Assembly: GCF_019703835.1 (NCBI RefSeq)
Contig: NZ_AP023054.1
Span: forward strand, 1,922,001-1,986,000
DNA from: Thaumasiovibrio subtropicus
GTDB lineage: Bacteria > Pseudomonadota > Gammaproteobacteria > Enterobacterales > Vibrionaceae
Length of the DNA stretch: 64,000 nucleotides
Direction: 5' to 3'
Under the pieces are notes generated by a model. That model was given only the letters and a program-made list of their open reading frames with translations. It made no database searches and had not been told where the DNA came from. Below, piece by piece: positions 36,302 through 50,300 of this stretch (the first letter of the stretch is position 1; each line of letters begins with the position of its first letter). Position numbers and translations under genes: made by a program.

Positions 36302-37522
36302 ATGAAAACCAAACTCACCGCCGTCGCTTTTGCACTCGCTGCCACACTGACAACCAGTGCTATCAGTGCCCCACTCTTGTCTGGTATCGAAGGCCAACAC
36401 AGCCAAGTACACAGTACAAGTAACGCATGGCTTGAAGTCAGTTTGTCTCAGTTTGCTGATAACATTCAGCGGTTCCAAAGCCATGTGAATGCCGGTACGG
36501 AGATCTGTGCCGTGATGAAAGCCGACGCGTATGGCAATGGCATTCAAGGGCTAATGCCAACTATTTTGGCGCACAACATTCCTTGTATTGCGATTACCAG
36601 CAATGAAGAGGCACGCATCGTTCGTGAGGCAGGGTTTAACGGCCAACTGATGCGCGTTCGCGCTGCGAGTGATGCGGAGATTGCCGCAGCCATCGACTAC
36701 GACATTGAAGAACTCGTCGGTTCGCTTGAAAAAGCGCAGCGTATTGCCAATATTGCTGAAGCGCACGGCACAGACATCGCTGTACATTTAGCGTTGAATT
36801 CTGGTGGTATGGGGCGCAATGGCCTCGACATGTCGACCACTACTGCGCAACAACACGCGATTGCCATCACTGCGTTAGATAACCTCGACGTCGTGGGTAT
36901 CATGACCCACTTCCCAAACTATGAGGTTGACTATATCAGAGACAAAGCGCAGCAGTTCGAGCAAAGTGCGCTATGGATTATTGAACACTCAGACCTCGAC
37001 CGTGATGATGTCACACTGCATGCCGCTAACTCGTTTACCTCACTGAATGTACCTGAAGCCCAATTTGATATGGTTCGTCCAGGAGGCGTACTTTATGGCG
37101 ATCTACCTGGGCACCCTGAATACCCAAGTATTGTGAGCTATAAAACCAAAGTAGCGTCTCTTCATCGCTTGCCGGCAGGCAGCACCGTGGGCTATGACAG
37201 CGTATTTGTCACCAAGCGCGATACTGTACTTGCTAACCTTCCCCTTGGTTATTCTGACGGTTATAACCGCAGCTTGGGCAATAAAGGTGAGGTACTGATT
37301 CAAGGCCAACGTGCACCGATTGTGGGAAAAATTTCGATGAATACTACCATGGTCGATGTGACGGATATCGTGGGAATTTCCACTGATACAGAAGTGGTGC
37401 TCTTTGGTCAACAAAAAGAGAATGCCGTGACGATCAGCGAGCTAGAAACACACACGGATATGATTTTCCCAGAAATATACACACTTTGGGGGAATTCAAA
37501 CCCACGACACTATGTCGAATAA
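36302..37522 (+). CDS. bsr: Periplasmic broad-specificity amino-acid racemase (BsrV-like)
   Basis: 406 residues. A signal peptide (MKTKLTAVAFALAATLTTSAISA) precedes an alanine-racemase fold. The PLP lysine is in AVMKADAYGNG (Lys73), the first-barrel motif is LNSGGMGRNG, and the second catalytic Tyr is in TVGYDSVF. PLP phosphate contacts and the C-terminal beta domain (GKISMNTTMVDVT) are present. Export plus ANSFTS and GRNG footprint-like residues match the Vibrio BsrV group, which racemises many non-beta-branched amino acids to make D-amino acids that remodel peptidoglycan. This is not the housekeeping Alr, which is cytoplasmic. CGGAG precedes the ATG. Confidence 0.9.
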   Translation: MKTKLTAVAFALAATLTTSAISAPLLSGIEGQHSQVHSTSNAWLEVSLSQFADNIQRFQSHVNAGTEICAVMKADAYGNGIQGLMPTILAHNIPCIAITSNEEARIVREAGFNGQLMRVRAASDAEIAAAIDYDIEELVGSLEKAQRIANIAEAHGTDIAVHLALNSGGMGRNGLDMSTTTAQQHAIAITALDNLDVVGIMTHFPNYEVDYIRDKAQQFEQSALWIIEHSDLDRDDVTLHAANSFTSLNVPEAQFDMVRPGGVLYGDLPGHPEYPSIVSYKTKVASLHRLPAGSTVGYDSVFVTKRDTVLANLPLGYSDGYNRSLGNKGEVLIQGQRAPIVGKISMNTTMVDVTDIVGISTDTEVVLFGQQKENAVTISELETHTDMIFPEIYTLWGNSNPRHYVE

Positions 37523-37609
37523 GTGGAGACCAAAGCAAAGCTTCCATGAAGCAATGTTTCTAGGCTCGCGACTTTTGTGACAGCTTATTGACTTCACATC
37601 AAAGAGCAA

Positions 37610-37680
37610 GACCGATACGCTCATGATGCTATCCTCTCGCATCGTTAATAAGCTAGGGGATACAAAAAGGCGTATCGGTC
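37610..37680. repeat. 11-bp inverted repeat between convergent genes
   Basis: GACCGATACGC at 37610-37620 and its exact complement GCGTATCGGTC at 37670-37680 enclose 49 bp. It lies between the racemase end and the giant gene end and could act as a bidirectional terminator or be an attachment-like repeat. There is no U tract. Confidence 0.55.
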
Positions 37681-37726
37681 ATTCGCTAGCGCAGCACACC
37701 GTCAGGTCAGCCAGTCGTCAGTGGGT

Positions 37727-38350
37727 TCAATCTGCCCACGTATACTTCAGACTCAAAATCGCACTATCAACATCATTATGCTCAATAAAGTAGCGTGAAA
37801 CTTGCACGCCTAACTGCCACTCTTCATTAATGGTGTAGTCAATCCCTAACCCTAAATACGGGTCCACACCTTTATAGCGTGTCGATAAGTGCGTGCCTTG
37901 ATAATCACTGTCAATGTCTGCCTCCCAGCGTATCGCCCCCAAGGTCAACGCCCCAGACCAGCCATGGTAACGTAACAAGGTATAGCCAACATCGAGTCCG
38001 ACGCCACTCACTAATAAGGGTGAAACCTCGGACACGCGCTGATGGTATACCTCTGGCGATGCCGTTGCTTGGCGCAATGTTGCACTGCCCTCTCCCATAT
38101 CGATATAGCGAAGTGTCAATCCTAAATCGGGTTTAAACTGGTAACCAACACCGAACGACAACAGCGTGCCTGTGTTATCTGAGGTATAGCTCGTTGCCAG
38201 TGAAGAGGTTTCTCGCCCATTCGCTTCACTCACACCCACTTCCCCCTCCACAAACCAAGCGGCTTGACTCTGCGTACTCAACACAGCGCACAGTAAGAAG
38301 AGTAACCGCCATTGAGTTCCTTGCCGTGGCGCTCTTGCGGCGGCCAACAT
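37727..38350 (-). other. C-terminal outer-membrane beta-barrel part with its own signal-peptide-like start
   Basis: An internal ATG at 38350 begins MLAAARAPRQGTQWRLLFLL, then CAVLSTQSQA-AW, a good Sec signal peptide with a plausible cleavage site. About 180 residues of an eight-stranded small barrel follow (VEGEVGVSEANG, LLSFGVGYQFKPDLGLTLRY, VDPYLGLGIDYTINEEWQLG, ILSLKYTWAD), similar to OmpA/OmpW-like opacity proteins. No strong ribosome site precedes the ATG. It may be a fused gene, a proteolytically released domain or an internally started protein. Confidence 0.65.
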
Positions 38351-41300
38351 ACTGAGCAGTAACAATCCGAAAATGCCGACACTACTGCCTCCCGAGTTGT
38401 TGGCCACTTCCACTTCATACACACGTTCGACAGTGACGCGAACTTGCGCACTATCCTCTAGACCAAACGTATCGCGTATCACATAGGTCACCAGATCTTC
38501 TCCATCAAATCCAAGTGTAGGGGTGTAAGTTAAGCTCTGATCACTGTTAATCACTACGGTGCCGCTTTGTGCTACAGCCGAAACCACACTGATGCGGTCG
38601 CCATCAGGATCAGAGTCATTGATTAACACCTGAATCGTAATCGCCTGACGGTCATCGGTTTCAGCGCGATCATCGATGGCCCGCGGTGCAGCACTGTTTA
38701 CCACGGTGACGCCGACTTGGGCTGTCCCCGTACCACCATTGCCATCAGTAACGCTATAGATAATGGTGTCGTCTCCAAAGAACTGACTGGCAGCCTCGTA
38801 GAAAAGTTTATTGTCGACGATCGACACCGAACCAATGTTGGTTGAAGCAGAACTCAAGGTTAAGGCGTCTCCATCTGTATCGACATCATTGCTCAACACA
38901 TCGATGGTGACGCTGCTATTACGACTTACCGACGCGGTATCATCATTGGCCGTTGGTAGCGTATTGGTTGTCGCACGCGCGGCCACACCGCCGGGGTCAA
39001 CAACAGTGCCATTCGCCATGCCATCATCATCGTTGGGGCCACCATCTTCAACGGTGAGCTGCACACACCAATGTCCTTCCGTCAACCCAGACACCCAACG
39101 ATCATCTCCTGGTGGTGGACAATAACCCGACTCCCCAAGCGAAGATGCCACGCTGTTGTTTTCATCCTCAACAAAATCGACCCAGCCTAACTCAGTGCGG
39201 AACTTGCGATAAACGGCATTTGCGGGCACAGGGAGACGCTGAGGCATTACCAACTGATAGCTTTGGCCTGCTTGTGGTAAGCCAGTGGCAACGAAATCGA
39301 AAATACCACCGATGTTATCGGCGTTTTCATCCTCTTCAATCTCAACTTCAAGCAGTTCACTCCCGCCCGTTTGGTTATTAAGTACCGTGATGCCTTTACG
39401 CAAGCAGACACCCGGTTGACCTTCTATGAGGAAACGACTGCTATCAACAACGCGCTGAGGAATAACGTTACATTCAGAGATCGCATCAAGGTAATCTGGG
39501 ATGCCATCTTCATCGTCGTCACCATGCCCTTCTTGGTCATCGGGAATCGAGTCGCCGTCACTGTCGTCGTCAGACAACTCTGGCAATGACTCTACCACTT
39601 CCAGATACACGATTTTCATCACTGACAACGGCGGCTCACCGTTATCTGTCACCAGCACACTTAATGGATAGATGCCAACATCAAGGTCATCGACATCAAG
39701 AGACAGCTGCATCGCTGTGGTTTGCCCTTCGAGTAAGGTACTCAAGCTATCGTTACTTGAAGTCCATTCAACCGCGTGACTATCTTGGCGATTAGCATCA
39801 GTGATCGTCAGCGCGACGGTGACTTCTTCATCCTCTTGCTCTAATCGGGTTCGCACTTCGCCCTCTTGCTCGATGCTCACCGTCGCTTGAGGCGCGACAT
39901 TTTCTTCATAGATGCTTAACGTAAAGGTGTTTTTACTGCCTAGGTTCAACCCGCGGTCAAGCTCAATGACCAAGGTTTCCATACCTTCTGAAACTGTATC
40001 CTCATACAACTCGAACTCAATCTGAGCTTGCATCCCGGACGCAATCACCACCTCACCCGCTTGCAACGAATGATCACTGTCATCGACCGTGCCAGAAATG
40101 CTGTAAGGCACAACCACGGGATAGATCGGTGATGGACCGTTGAGGATCACTGACACGCTATGCATGGTACCTTCTGTCGACTGCGCGTCTTTCGACAAAC
40201 TGATCAGCGGGAACACATTCACGGTTTGCGAATCTTGCGCCACATTGCCTTGCGAGTCTTCGGTACTCCAATAAACCGTATTAACCCCTGGTCTAAAGTT
40301 GGCACGATTGTCGACCAACTTGACGGGGAGCGCATTACCTAGGCTATCAAACGCCACTGCGGTACCCAGTTCAACCCGTGTAAACAAGCCTGTGGCAAGC
40401 ACGTCGATGTCAGCTGGCGCGGTGATGGTAGGCGCATCTAAGGCCGCGCTTCGAATCGTAATCGTCGCAGTGGCAGTGGCTTGCCCTTGGTTGCCATCTT
40501 CAATACCGTATTGCACGGTATAGGTGCCGACTTGCGCCGCAACAAACTGAACCTGATCGTCGAGAATACTGGCATTTTCACTCGAAGTTACCCACTCTAA
40601 CGCCAATGAGTCCTCATCGATATCGCTGTCGTTTGCCAGCACATCAAGCAGGTAGGTGTTGTTGCTTGTTTGTACGAACTCGTAGGTGTCATCCAACGCC
40701 ACAGGCGCATCGTTCACATTCACCACGGTAATGGCAAAAGCAGCCAACGACGCAGAGTCAACCCCATCAGAGACGGCGATTGTCATCAATAGACTTGTTC
40801 CCACATCCTCATTTTCTGGTGTACCGCTCAGTCCTCCCGTTGCACTATCAAAGCTCAGCCAAGCGGGTTTATTGGCGATACTAAATGTCAGTATGCTGCT
40901 ATCCACATCCTCAGCAGAAGGTGTGAAGCTGTAGTGCTCGCCTTGGTTGACTTGCAAGATCGGGATACCGCTAATCGTCGGCGCATCGTTCACATTGGAC
41001 ACGCTGATGGTGAATGCGGCAAGCGATGCACTCAGTTCGCCATCAGACACACTAATGATCAGGTCACTATATTGCCCGACATCCTCATTGGTTGGCGTGC
41101 CTGACAAACGACCAGTAGACGAATCAAAGATTGCCCAGTTTGGTACGCGATTAATGGAGAATGACAAGCGACTACTATCGACATCACTCGCTGTCGGTGT
41201 GAAGACATAGAGACTGTCTTCCTCCACCGTTGTTGCGGGTGTCCCCCCTATCACAGGCGCATCATTGACATTGCTCACACGAATGGTAAACGCGGACAAC

Positions 41301-44300
41301 GCATCACTTTCGCTACCGTCAGAGACAGAAATCACGATACCACTATAGTCCCCCACATCACTATTGCTCGGTGTCCCACTCAAGGTGCCAGTCGCCGTAT
41401 CAAAACGGGCCCAGCTCGGTGCATTAGTCACGGAGTAAGTGTGATTGTCCTCGGTATCGCTATCCGTGAAGGATGGCGTGAAGGTATAGAGGGTGTCTTC
41501 TGTCACTTCTGTGACTGGCGTGCCCGCAATGATTGGCGCATCGTTCACTGCACTCAGTGTAATGCTCACCGTGGCAGTTTCAGAGTCTAACTCCCCGTCA
41601 TTGGCGACATAAGTAAAGCTATCTTGGCCAAAGAAATTAGTCTCACCTTGGTATCGCACATTCGCGCCATCTAGCGTCAACTGGCCTTGCTCGGGCAGAT
41701 CAACAATACGGTAACTGAGTGTATCGCCTTCCGTATCTTCGCCTAACAGGGCAAGGCTCAACGGCTCATCTTCATTACCTTGCGCGTCCACATCAGCTGC
41801 CGTTGGCGCATCATTGACAGCCGTGACGGCCACACTGACCGCCGCTGGCACTGACTCCACTTGGCCGTCATTGACAGTAAACTGGAACACATCATCGCCA
41901 AAGTAATCACTGTTTGGCGTATAACGCCATTGATTGGCTGACAACTGAGCTAGTTCACCTTGGCTTGCGGTTTGCGAAATGGCAAAGGTGAGCGCATCGT
42001 CTTCAACATCTGATCCCGTCAACGTGATATCGAGGCGACCATCTTCTGCTACGATCACTGCCTGCGCGATGGCCTGAGGGGCATCATTCACTGGCGTCAC
42101 TGTCATAACAACAGTGGCCACATTTGACACTGCACCAGCGCTATCAGCCACGGTATAGGTGAAACTATCTTCACCAAAGTAGTCCGCATTCGGCGTGTAG
42201 ATAATCGTGCCACTGTCAGTGAGGCGGGTTTGACCCTGTGTTGGCGGTGTCACTACAGTGACCGAGGCTGTATCAAGGCGATCGCCGCTATCTACATCGG
42301 TATCATTACCCAATACATTGACTTCAAACTCCCCTTCTTCCTGCAACTCGGCAGCATTATCAACCGCGACAGGTGCATCATTCACCGCCGCAATGGTGAC
42401 ACTGACGGTTGCCGCATTCGATACCGCTTGTCCACTGTCTGTCAGGGTATACGTAAAGCTAAACTGCCCATTGATGTCTTGCGTTGGCAAGATATTCAAG
42501 CTGCCATCCTGACCGACTGTCACCACCGCAAAAGCGTAAACACCTTTACCACTACCTTGGTCTTCAAGGGTGATATTGCTTCCGGCAAACGCCAAATCTT
42601 CAATGTCGCTATCGTTACTTAACACCGCAAGTGTCGTGGCAACATCTTCATTGAACGAAACGGCATCATTGGCCGCGATTGGGGCATCATTGACCGCACC
42701 AACGTTAACGTTCACTGTAGCAATGTTCGACACCTTCCCTTCACTATCGGCAATCGTATAGGTAAAGCTGTCGGCACCAAATGTATTGTCGTCAGGGGTG
42801 TAGACAAACGTGCCCGCTTGTTGATCAATCACCACCGCACCGCGGGTAGGATTTGTCGTTAATACCAACTCGCCTGTTGGCATAGTATCTTCGACATCGG
42901 TTGCAGCACTGCGCACATCCAAGGGATCACTTTCCGCATCTTCATTGGTATTGATGACTAGCGCTGCAGCGACAGGCGCATCATTCACAGCATGGATAGT
43001 CACCGTCGCCGTCGCCACATTTGATTCTAATAACGTGGCATCTTTGACGGTGTAAGTGAAGGTATCTGTACCGACAGCGTTTAAGTTAGGTTGATAAGTC
43101 ACCACACCGTTCGCAATCGTCGCGCTACCTTTCGTGGGTGCCGTTTGGATGAGAGCAGATGACGCCACCATATCCTGATTAATGTCGGTATCATTCGCCA
43201 GCAAATCAAACTTAACCAGCGCTTCCTCATCCGTCGTGAACATGTCATCCACTGCGACAGGCGCAGCATCATAACGTTTTTCAACCTCAGCAAGCACCGC
43301 ATCAGCGACATTACCCGCGTTATCCGTCACCACCACCGCAAGTGTTAAGGTGCCCTCGTTGAGCGTGCTCACATCAAGAGCTGTCACTTGCTGATCGCTC
43401 GCAATCAATGTGGTCGGCGTATGACTTACAACAAGGTTTTCACCATCACGGATTTCATAGGTAAAGCTAGCGCCAACTTCCGCATTGGCAAAAGTAAAGC
43501 TGCTGCTCTCTTCATTGCTCGCATTGATCAACGACTGATCGAACACGACACTGTGGCCCGAAGGTATGATGGTATCGATAGCCAACGTCAGTTGCTGTGC
43601 TGCATTGTTTTCATTGCCCGCGGCATCAGTAAATTTCGCGGCAAGCACATCTATCGTTGCTGACGCTTCACGCTCTTCTGATGGTGTAAAGGTGGCCGTA
43701 TAGCGATTATCCACTTGACTGAGCGCGCTCAACTCTCCCCCAACGATATCGATGTCTGTCAGCACGAAGTCAGCGGATGACTCACTCAATTCAAAACTTA
43801 CCTCAGCCGTCTCGCCCGCTTTAAGGGCTGATTTATCACTACCCATCGTCACCGTTGGCGCTAAGGTATCTACCGCAATTGTTAGCGCGGTCGCCGCTGT
43901 ATTACCATTGCCCGCAGCATCATTAAACGCATTCGCCGCCACATTAAACGTGGCATCAGTTTCACTATTTTCCGTTGGAGTAAACCGCGAGGTAAATGTC
44001 TGGTTGTCGGTCGTTGTTAGCGCGCTTAACTCACCACCGATGACATCGACATCAGCTAAAACAAAGTTGCTATCTGCTTCAGAAATCGTGAAGGTAACTA
44101 TTGCAGTTTCAGACACTTTCAGGCTCGCTACATCGGCGGTGATACTCAAACTTGGTGCCATACTGTCAACGGGCTGGGTGTGAGTCGAGGCGGCACTGTT
44201 GCCATTGCCTGCCATGTCTTGGACAACGTTATCAGACACATTAACCACGAGACTGGACGTACTATTGGCGTCTGGGCTAACGACCAAGGTGTAACGGCTT

Positions 44301-47300
44301 TCACCATCGCTACCTATTGCAAAACTGCCATTCGGTGTACCGCCATCCACATCCACATCGGCAACCGTAAACCCTGTTACGGCTTCACTGAAGGAGAATG
44401 TATACGTCACATCTCCAACGGCAGTCGATGACTGATCATTGGCGATAGATACCGTTGGCGATGTGGTATCGATAATGATCGCTTTGTTACTCGATAAGGA
44501 GTCAAGGCTGCTTAATACAGGCAATGCCAAGGACGCGACATTTCCAGAGACATCAGTCAATGTACCGCCATTAAGTGTCAGTGCCTCTGTCGACACATAA
44601 CCAAGATCATCACTGTTATCACCATTCTGCACAATATAATTGAAGGTCAATGTCTCAGTACCAGAGCCACTGATAAATTCGGCGGTGCTATCGACATCAC
44701 CTGTTTCAAGCGCAAGTATTAGTGACCCTGTCACTGAGATAACTTCATTGAAGGTAATATCAATCGCTATGACCTCTCCCGCTTTGTAACTCCCGTCAGC
44801 GGTGGATGAAGAGACCATAGTGACCATTGGCGCAATACCATCGATAACAATGGCCTTGTTGGCGCTTAATGAACCGACAGCACCGGGTTCCAACAGCGTT
44901 AGTGACGCATCATTTCCGGCTGCATCCGTCAGTGTTCCGCCATTCAACGACAACGCAGTGCGGCTCAAGTAAGCAAGATCACGGCTTACATCACCGGCTT
45001 GAACGCTATAACTAAACGTCAATGTCGCGGTGCCAGAGCCACGACTGTAGGTTGCCGAACGGTCGATTTCACCCGTCTCCAGTGCCAAACTTGGCGCACC
45101 TGTGACTGAGACTGGCTCATCAAAGTTCACCGTTATGGCGATAACATCACCCGTGTTGTAATTGCCATCGGCAACAGTCGATGAAACGCCCGTGACAGAA
45201 GGTGCAGTTCTATCAACGGTGAACGCATTGATCGCCAACGCATCACTCACATTTCCAGCATTATCCGTCACGGTGATCGCACAGTTATCGTAACTACCCT
45301 CAGCGATCACTGAGCTGTTATCTGTTTGCGTGAGTAGCACCGTTACGTTCCCTGCGTTCGCAATCTGCGTTGAGCTCGACGTACCGCAGTTCCCCGCCAT
45401 CACGAAAGATCCCACTTCATCAGTACTAAAGGTATAGCTCGGCGCATTGGCTGCAGTTGGCGAATTAACCTCGGTCACCAAAGAAAGCGTGGGTGCTAAG
45501 GTATCGATCACAATCGCTTTATTGGCTGCCATTGAATTGGCTTCACCCGGTGAGGCTAACGTCAGTGTCGCCGCATTTCCTGCGGCATCCTTAATCGTGC
45601 CGCCATTGAGTGCCAACGCTGCGGTCGACACATAATCGAGATCCTGACTGCTATCGCCTGCTTGGACTGTATAGCTAAAGGTCATGGTCGTGGTATTGCT
45701 GCCTGCGCTGTAAGTCGCAAGACGATCGGTGCTCCCCGTTTCCAGCGTCATCGTCGGTAGGCCAGTGACAAGCACAGCTTCATCAAAATTCACCGTTACC
45801 CCGATAACTTCGCCCGCCTTGTAGTCGCCATCATTCGCAGTAGACGATACCGACGTCACTGTCGGTCCTGTTGTATCCACCGTAAAGCTGGCAAAGCTCA
45901 AGGAGGCGCTAACGTTACCTGCCAAATCGGTTAACGTTACGCCACAGTCACCATAAGTCCCATCCACTAACGGCGATACATTATCGGTTTGCGTTAATGT
46001 GACTGTCTGCTCGCCAACACTTGTCACAGCAGCATTCGTCGATGTGCCACAACTGCCTGATATCGCGAGCGTTCCGGCCTCGCTACTGCTGAAGACATAA
46101 TTTGGGGTATTGTCATTGGTGGGCGTTGCTACTGCGGTAACATCCGTTAATACAGGTGCAATGGTATCGACAGTAAATGCTGCAATACTCAAGGCAGCAC
46201 TCACGTTACCTACCGCATCAGTAACGGTAACCGTACAATCACTATAGGTGCCATCTGCTAGCGCTGAGCTATTGTCACCTTGTGTCAGGGTAACAGTTTG
46301 ATGACCTGACGCGCCTATCACTGAGTGCGTTGATGACCCACAACTCCCACCTAGCGCGAATGTACCCGCCTCATCAGAACTAAACACAAAGTTTGGCATA
46401 TTATCTGAAGTTGGTGTGTCGACGGCAGTCACGACACTTAAGGTTGGCGAATCGGTATCGACAATAATCGCCTTGTTCGCACTCAGGGAGTTCGCGTCGC
46501 CTGGTTCCGGCAGGGTAAGAATAGCGACATTGCCCGCTTCATCAGTGATGGTACCGCTATTGCGTATCAGCGAGTCAGTGGCGATATAAGCAAGATCGGC
46601 ACTGTTGTCGCCCGCTTGCACCGTATAACTGAACGTCAATGTCGTCGTTGCTGATCCACTGTCGTAATCAGCCAATTGATCGACGGTGCCCGTCTCTAAA
46701 CCGATCTGCGGTGTACCGCTCACCACCACTGACTCTGTGAAGCTGACCATCACAGGAATAACATCGCCAGCCACATAGGTGCCATCATTACTGCTCGACG
46801 TTACTTCTGTGATTGTCGGCGCAGCAGTATCCACAACAAAGGTCGCAATGCTTAATGCTTCACTCGCGTTGCCCGCAGCATCGGTGAGCGTAACGGTACA
46901 ATCACTGTATGCGCCATCCGTCAAGGCTGTACTATTGTCCGCTTGCGTCAATGTCACCGTCTGGTCACCGATCACACTGATTGACGTGCTAGTTGTGGTG
47001 CCACAGCGTCCCCCAACCGCAAGTGTCCCCATTTCACTGGTATTGAATACATAATTAGGACTGCTATCGCTGGTTGGCGAGCCAACGGCACTGACCACGC
47101 TAAGCGTTGGCGCCATCGTATCGACAACGATAGCTTTGTTCGCGCTCAGTGAATCCGTTGCGCTTGGTGACGGTAAAGTCAACGTTGCTACATTGCCGGC
47201 CAAGTCAGTGACAGTACCACTGTTTAGCGTAAACGAATTCGACGCGACATAGCTGAGATCATCACTATTGTCGCCAGCTTGTACTGTGTAGTTAAAAGTG

Positions 47301-50300
47301 AGAGTCGACGTACCAGAGCCACTGACATAATCAATGATCCGATCCGTGTCACCCGTTTCTAGGATTAATTGCGGTGTGCCGGTGATGTTAACCACTTCAT
47401 CCATATCGATGGTCACCACAATCACGTCACCCGCTTTATAGGCGCCATCGGCGGTTGTTGATGAAACCGCAGTCACCCTCGGCTCGGTTGTATCAACGGT
47501 GAATGTCGCAATATTGAGCGATGCACTGCTATTACCCGCCGCATCCGTGACTGCCAAAGTACAATCACTATAACGACCATCGACTAAAGCCGTCGTGTTG
47601 TCGGTCTGCGTTAGGGTAAGCGTTTGATTTCCTGTACTTGTGATGGCTGTAGACGTTAAGGTGCCGCAACTGCCACTCAAAACAACAGTACCTATCTCGT
47701 CGGTACTAAACTGGAAATCTGGCGTATTGTCCGTTGAAGGCGAAGTGACCGCTGTAACAACAGCCAGAGACGGCGCTTGCGTATCAATCACCAACGCTTT
47801 ATTTGCGCCAAGTGAGTTGGCCGTATTCGGTGCAGCAAGTGTTAAGCTGGCTGCGTTGCCCGCAGCATCGGTAATCGAGCCGCCATTCAGTGACAGAGCG
47901 GTGGTCGCGGCATAATCGAGATCGCTACTTTCATCACCCGTTTGCACCGTATAATTAAACACCAGCACTGCCGAGCCCGTACCACTGCTGTACGCAACCT
48001 GTTGATCTGTGGTTCCCGTCTCCAATGTCAACAGAGGGCTACCAGATACGTTGACAGACTCGTTAAAAGTGACCGTCACCGCAATAATGTCACCTGCTTT
48101 GTAGGCGCCATCTGCCGTTGTCGATGATACCGACGTCACGGAAGGCGTTGACGTATCAACAGTAAATGAAGCAATACTCAATGCTGAACTGACATTCCCA
48201 GCGCTATCCGTCACTGTCAAGCTACAGTCGCTGTAGGTGCCGTCGTTAAGTGAAGTGCTGTTATCTGACTGGGTCAAGGTGACGGTATGGTTGCCCGTGG
48301 TACTGATGGTTGAACTTGTTGACGTACCGCAACTGCCTCCTACCGCGAGAGTACCCGTTTCATCGACATTGAATACGTAGGCTGGCGTATTATCGGATGT
48401 TGGCGTGCCAACAACCGTGACTGCACTGAGCATGGGGGCAGTCGTATCAACAACAAGGGCTTTATTGGCTGACAACGAGCCACTACTGCCCGGCGACGGT
48501 AGCGCCAAGGTGGCTGCATTGCCAGCATTATCAACAAGGGTACCACTGTTTAATTGCAGCGCATTCGTGGCGGTATAGGCCAAGTCATCACTGTTATCAC
48601 CCGCTTGAATCACATAGCTAAATATCAATGTCGACGAGCCTGAGCCACTCGTATAGTTGATGGTGCGATCAGATGTGCCTGTTTCCAATGTCAGTTGAGG
48701 GGTACCCGTGACGACCACTGTCTCATTAAACGTGACGGTCACGCTAATGCTCTCCCCTGCGCCATAGGTGCCATTCGCCGTGGCGGACGTTACATTACTC
48801 ACCGTAGGCGCCGCAGTATCAACAGTAAATCCTGCAATCGCCAACGCGCTGCTCGCATTACCCGCCGCATCCGTCACGGTGACAGTACAATCGCTATAAG
48901 TACCATCGACCAGTGCCGTACTGTTGTCATTTTGCGTTAGGGTGACGGACTGATTCCCAGTACTGGTTATGATACTTGTTGATGTACCGCAACTCCCCCC
49001 TATCGATAAACTTCCCACCTCATCAGTGCTAAACACATAAGTCGGGGTATTGTCAGCATTAGGAGTGACAACCGCTGTTACCCCATTCAATGTCGGTGCC
49101 GTTGTATCAATCACAATCGCTTTATTCGCGGCTAATGAGTGAGTCGCGCCCGGTGTCGCTAAGGTCAAAAATGCTGCATTTCCCGCATCATCGACTATCG
49201 CTCCACCATTCAGCGTGAGTGCATTCGTCGCGGTATAGTCAAGATCGCTGCTCGTATCCCCAGCCTGTACGGTGTAACTAAACACCAAGGTTGCGGTCCC
49301 TGAGCCGCTGGCATAATCCACAATTCGATCTGTCGAACCTGTCTCTACGGTTAACTGCGGCGTGCCTGTGACTGTCACTGACTCATTCATGGTCACTGTG
49401 ATCACCACCATATCTCCCGCCTTGTAGCTACCATCACTGGTTGATGAAGAAACAGTGGTCACCGCTGGACCCGAAGTATCAATATCAAAGGCGGCAACGT
49501 TTAACGCTGTGCTCGCATTTCCTGCAGCATCGGTCAGCGTCACAGTACAGTCGTTATAGGTGCCATCGGTTAACGCCGAGCTATTATCCGTTTGCGTTAA
49601 AGTAACAAGCTGACTCCCTGCACTACTTACTGTTGTCGAGGTCGACGAACCACAGCTTCCACCGAAGGTTAAGGTACCTGGTTCGTCCGTGGAGAACATG
49701 TAATTTGGCGTGCTGTCTGCGCTCGGCGTGCTCACTGCACCAAGCACAAACAGGGTTGGCGCTGTAGTATCAATCACGATCGATTTGTTGGCGGAAAGTG
49801 AATTTGATGCACTTGGCGCTGGCAAAGTTAACGTCGCGCCATTCCCAGCGCTATCTGCAATACTTCCTCCATTTAACAACAATGCACTTGTCGACACGTA
49901 ACCAAGATCGCTGCTCGTATCACCATCCTGTACGGTGTAGTTGAATGTCAGCACAGTTGAACCTGAGCCACTGCTATAGGCAACGCTTCTATCTGTCGCC
50001 CCCGTTTCTAAGGTAACTTGCGGTGTGCCTGTCACTGTTACGCTTTCATTGAAGGTGACGGTTATAGCGATAACATCCCCTGCTTTATAAGCACCACCAG
50101 AGGATGTCGACGAGACAGAGCTGACGGTTGGGCCAGCAGTATCGACGGTAAATGCGGCAATACTGAGTGCTGAGCTCGCATTACCTGCGCTGTCAGTGAC
50201 CGTCAATGTACAATCACTGTAGTTACCATCGGCTAAGTCACTGCTGTTATCGGTTTGCGTGAGTGTAATGGTGTGATTACCACTGCGACTTAACGTCGTA

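Noticed and set aside
37610..37680. Integron attC site
   Set aside because: The arms form a simple 11-bp inverted repeat, without the paired core sites and cassette context of Vibrio integrons.
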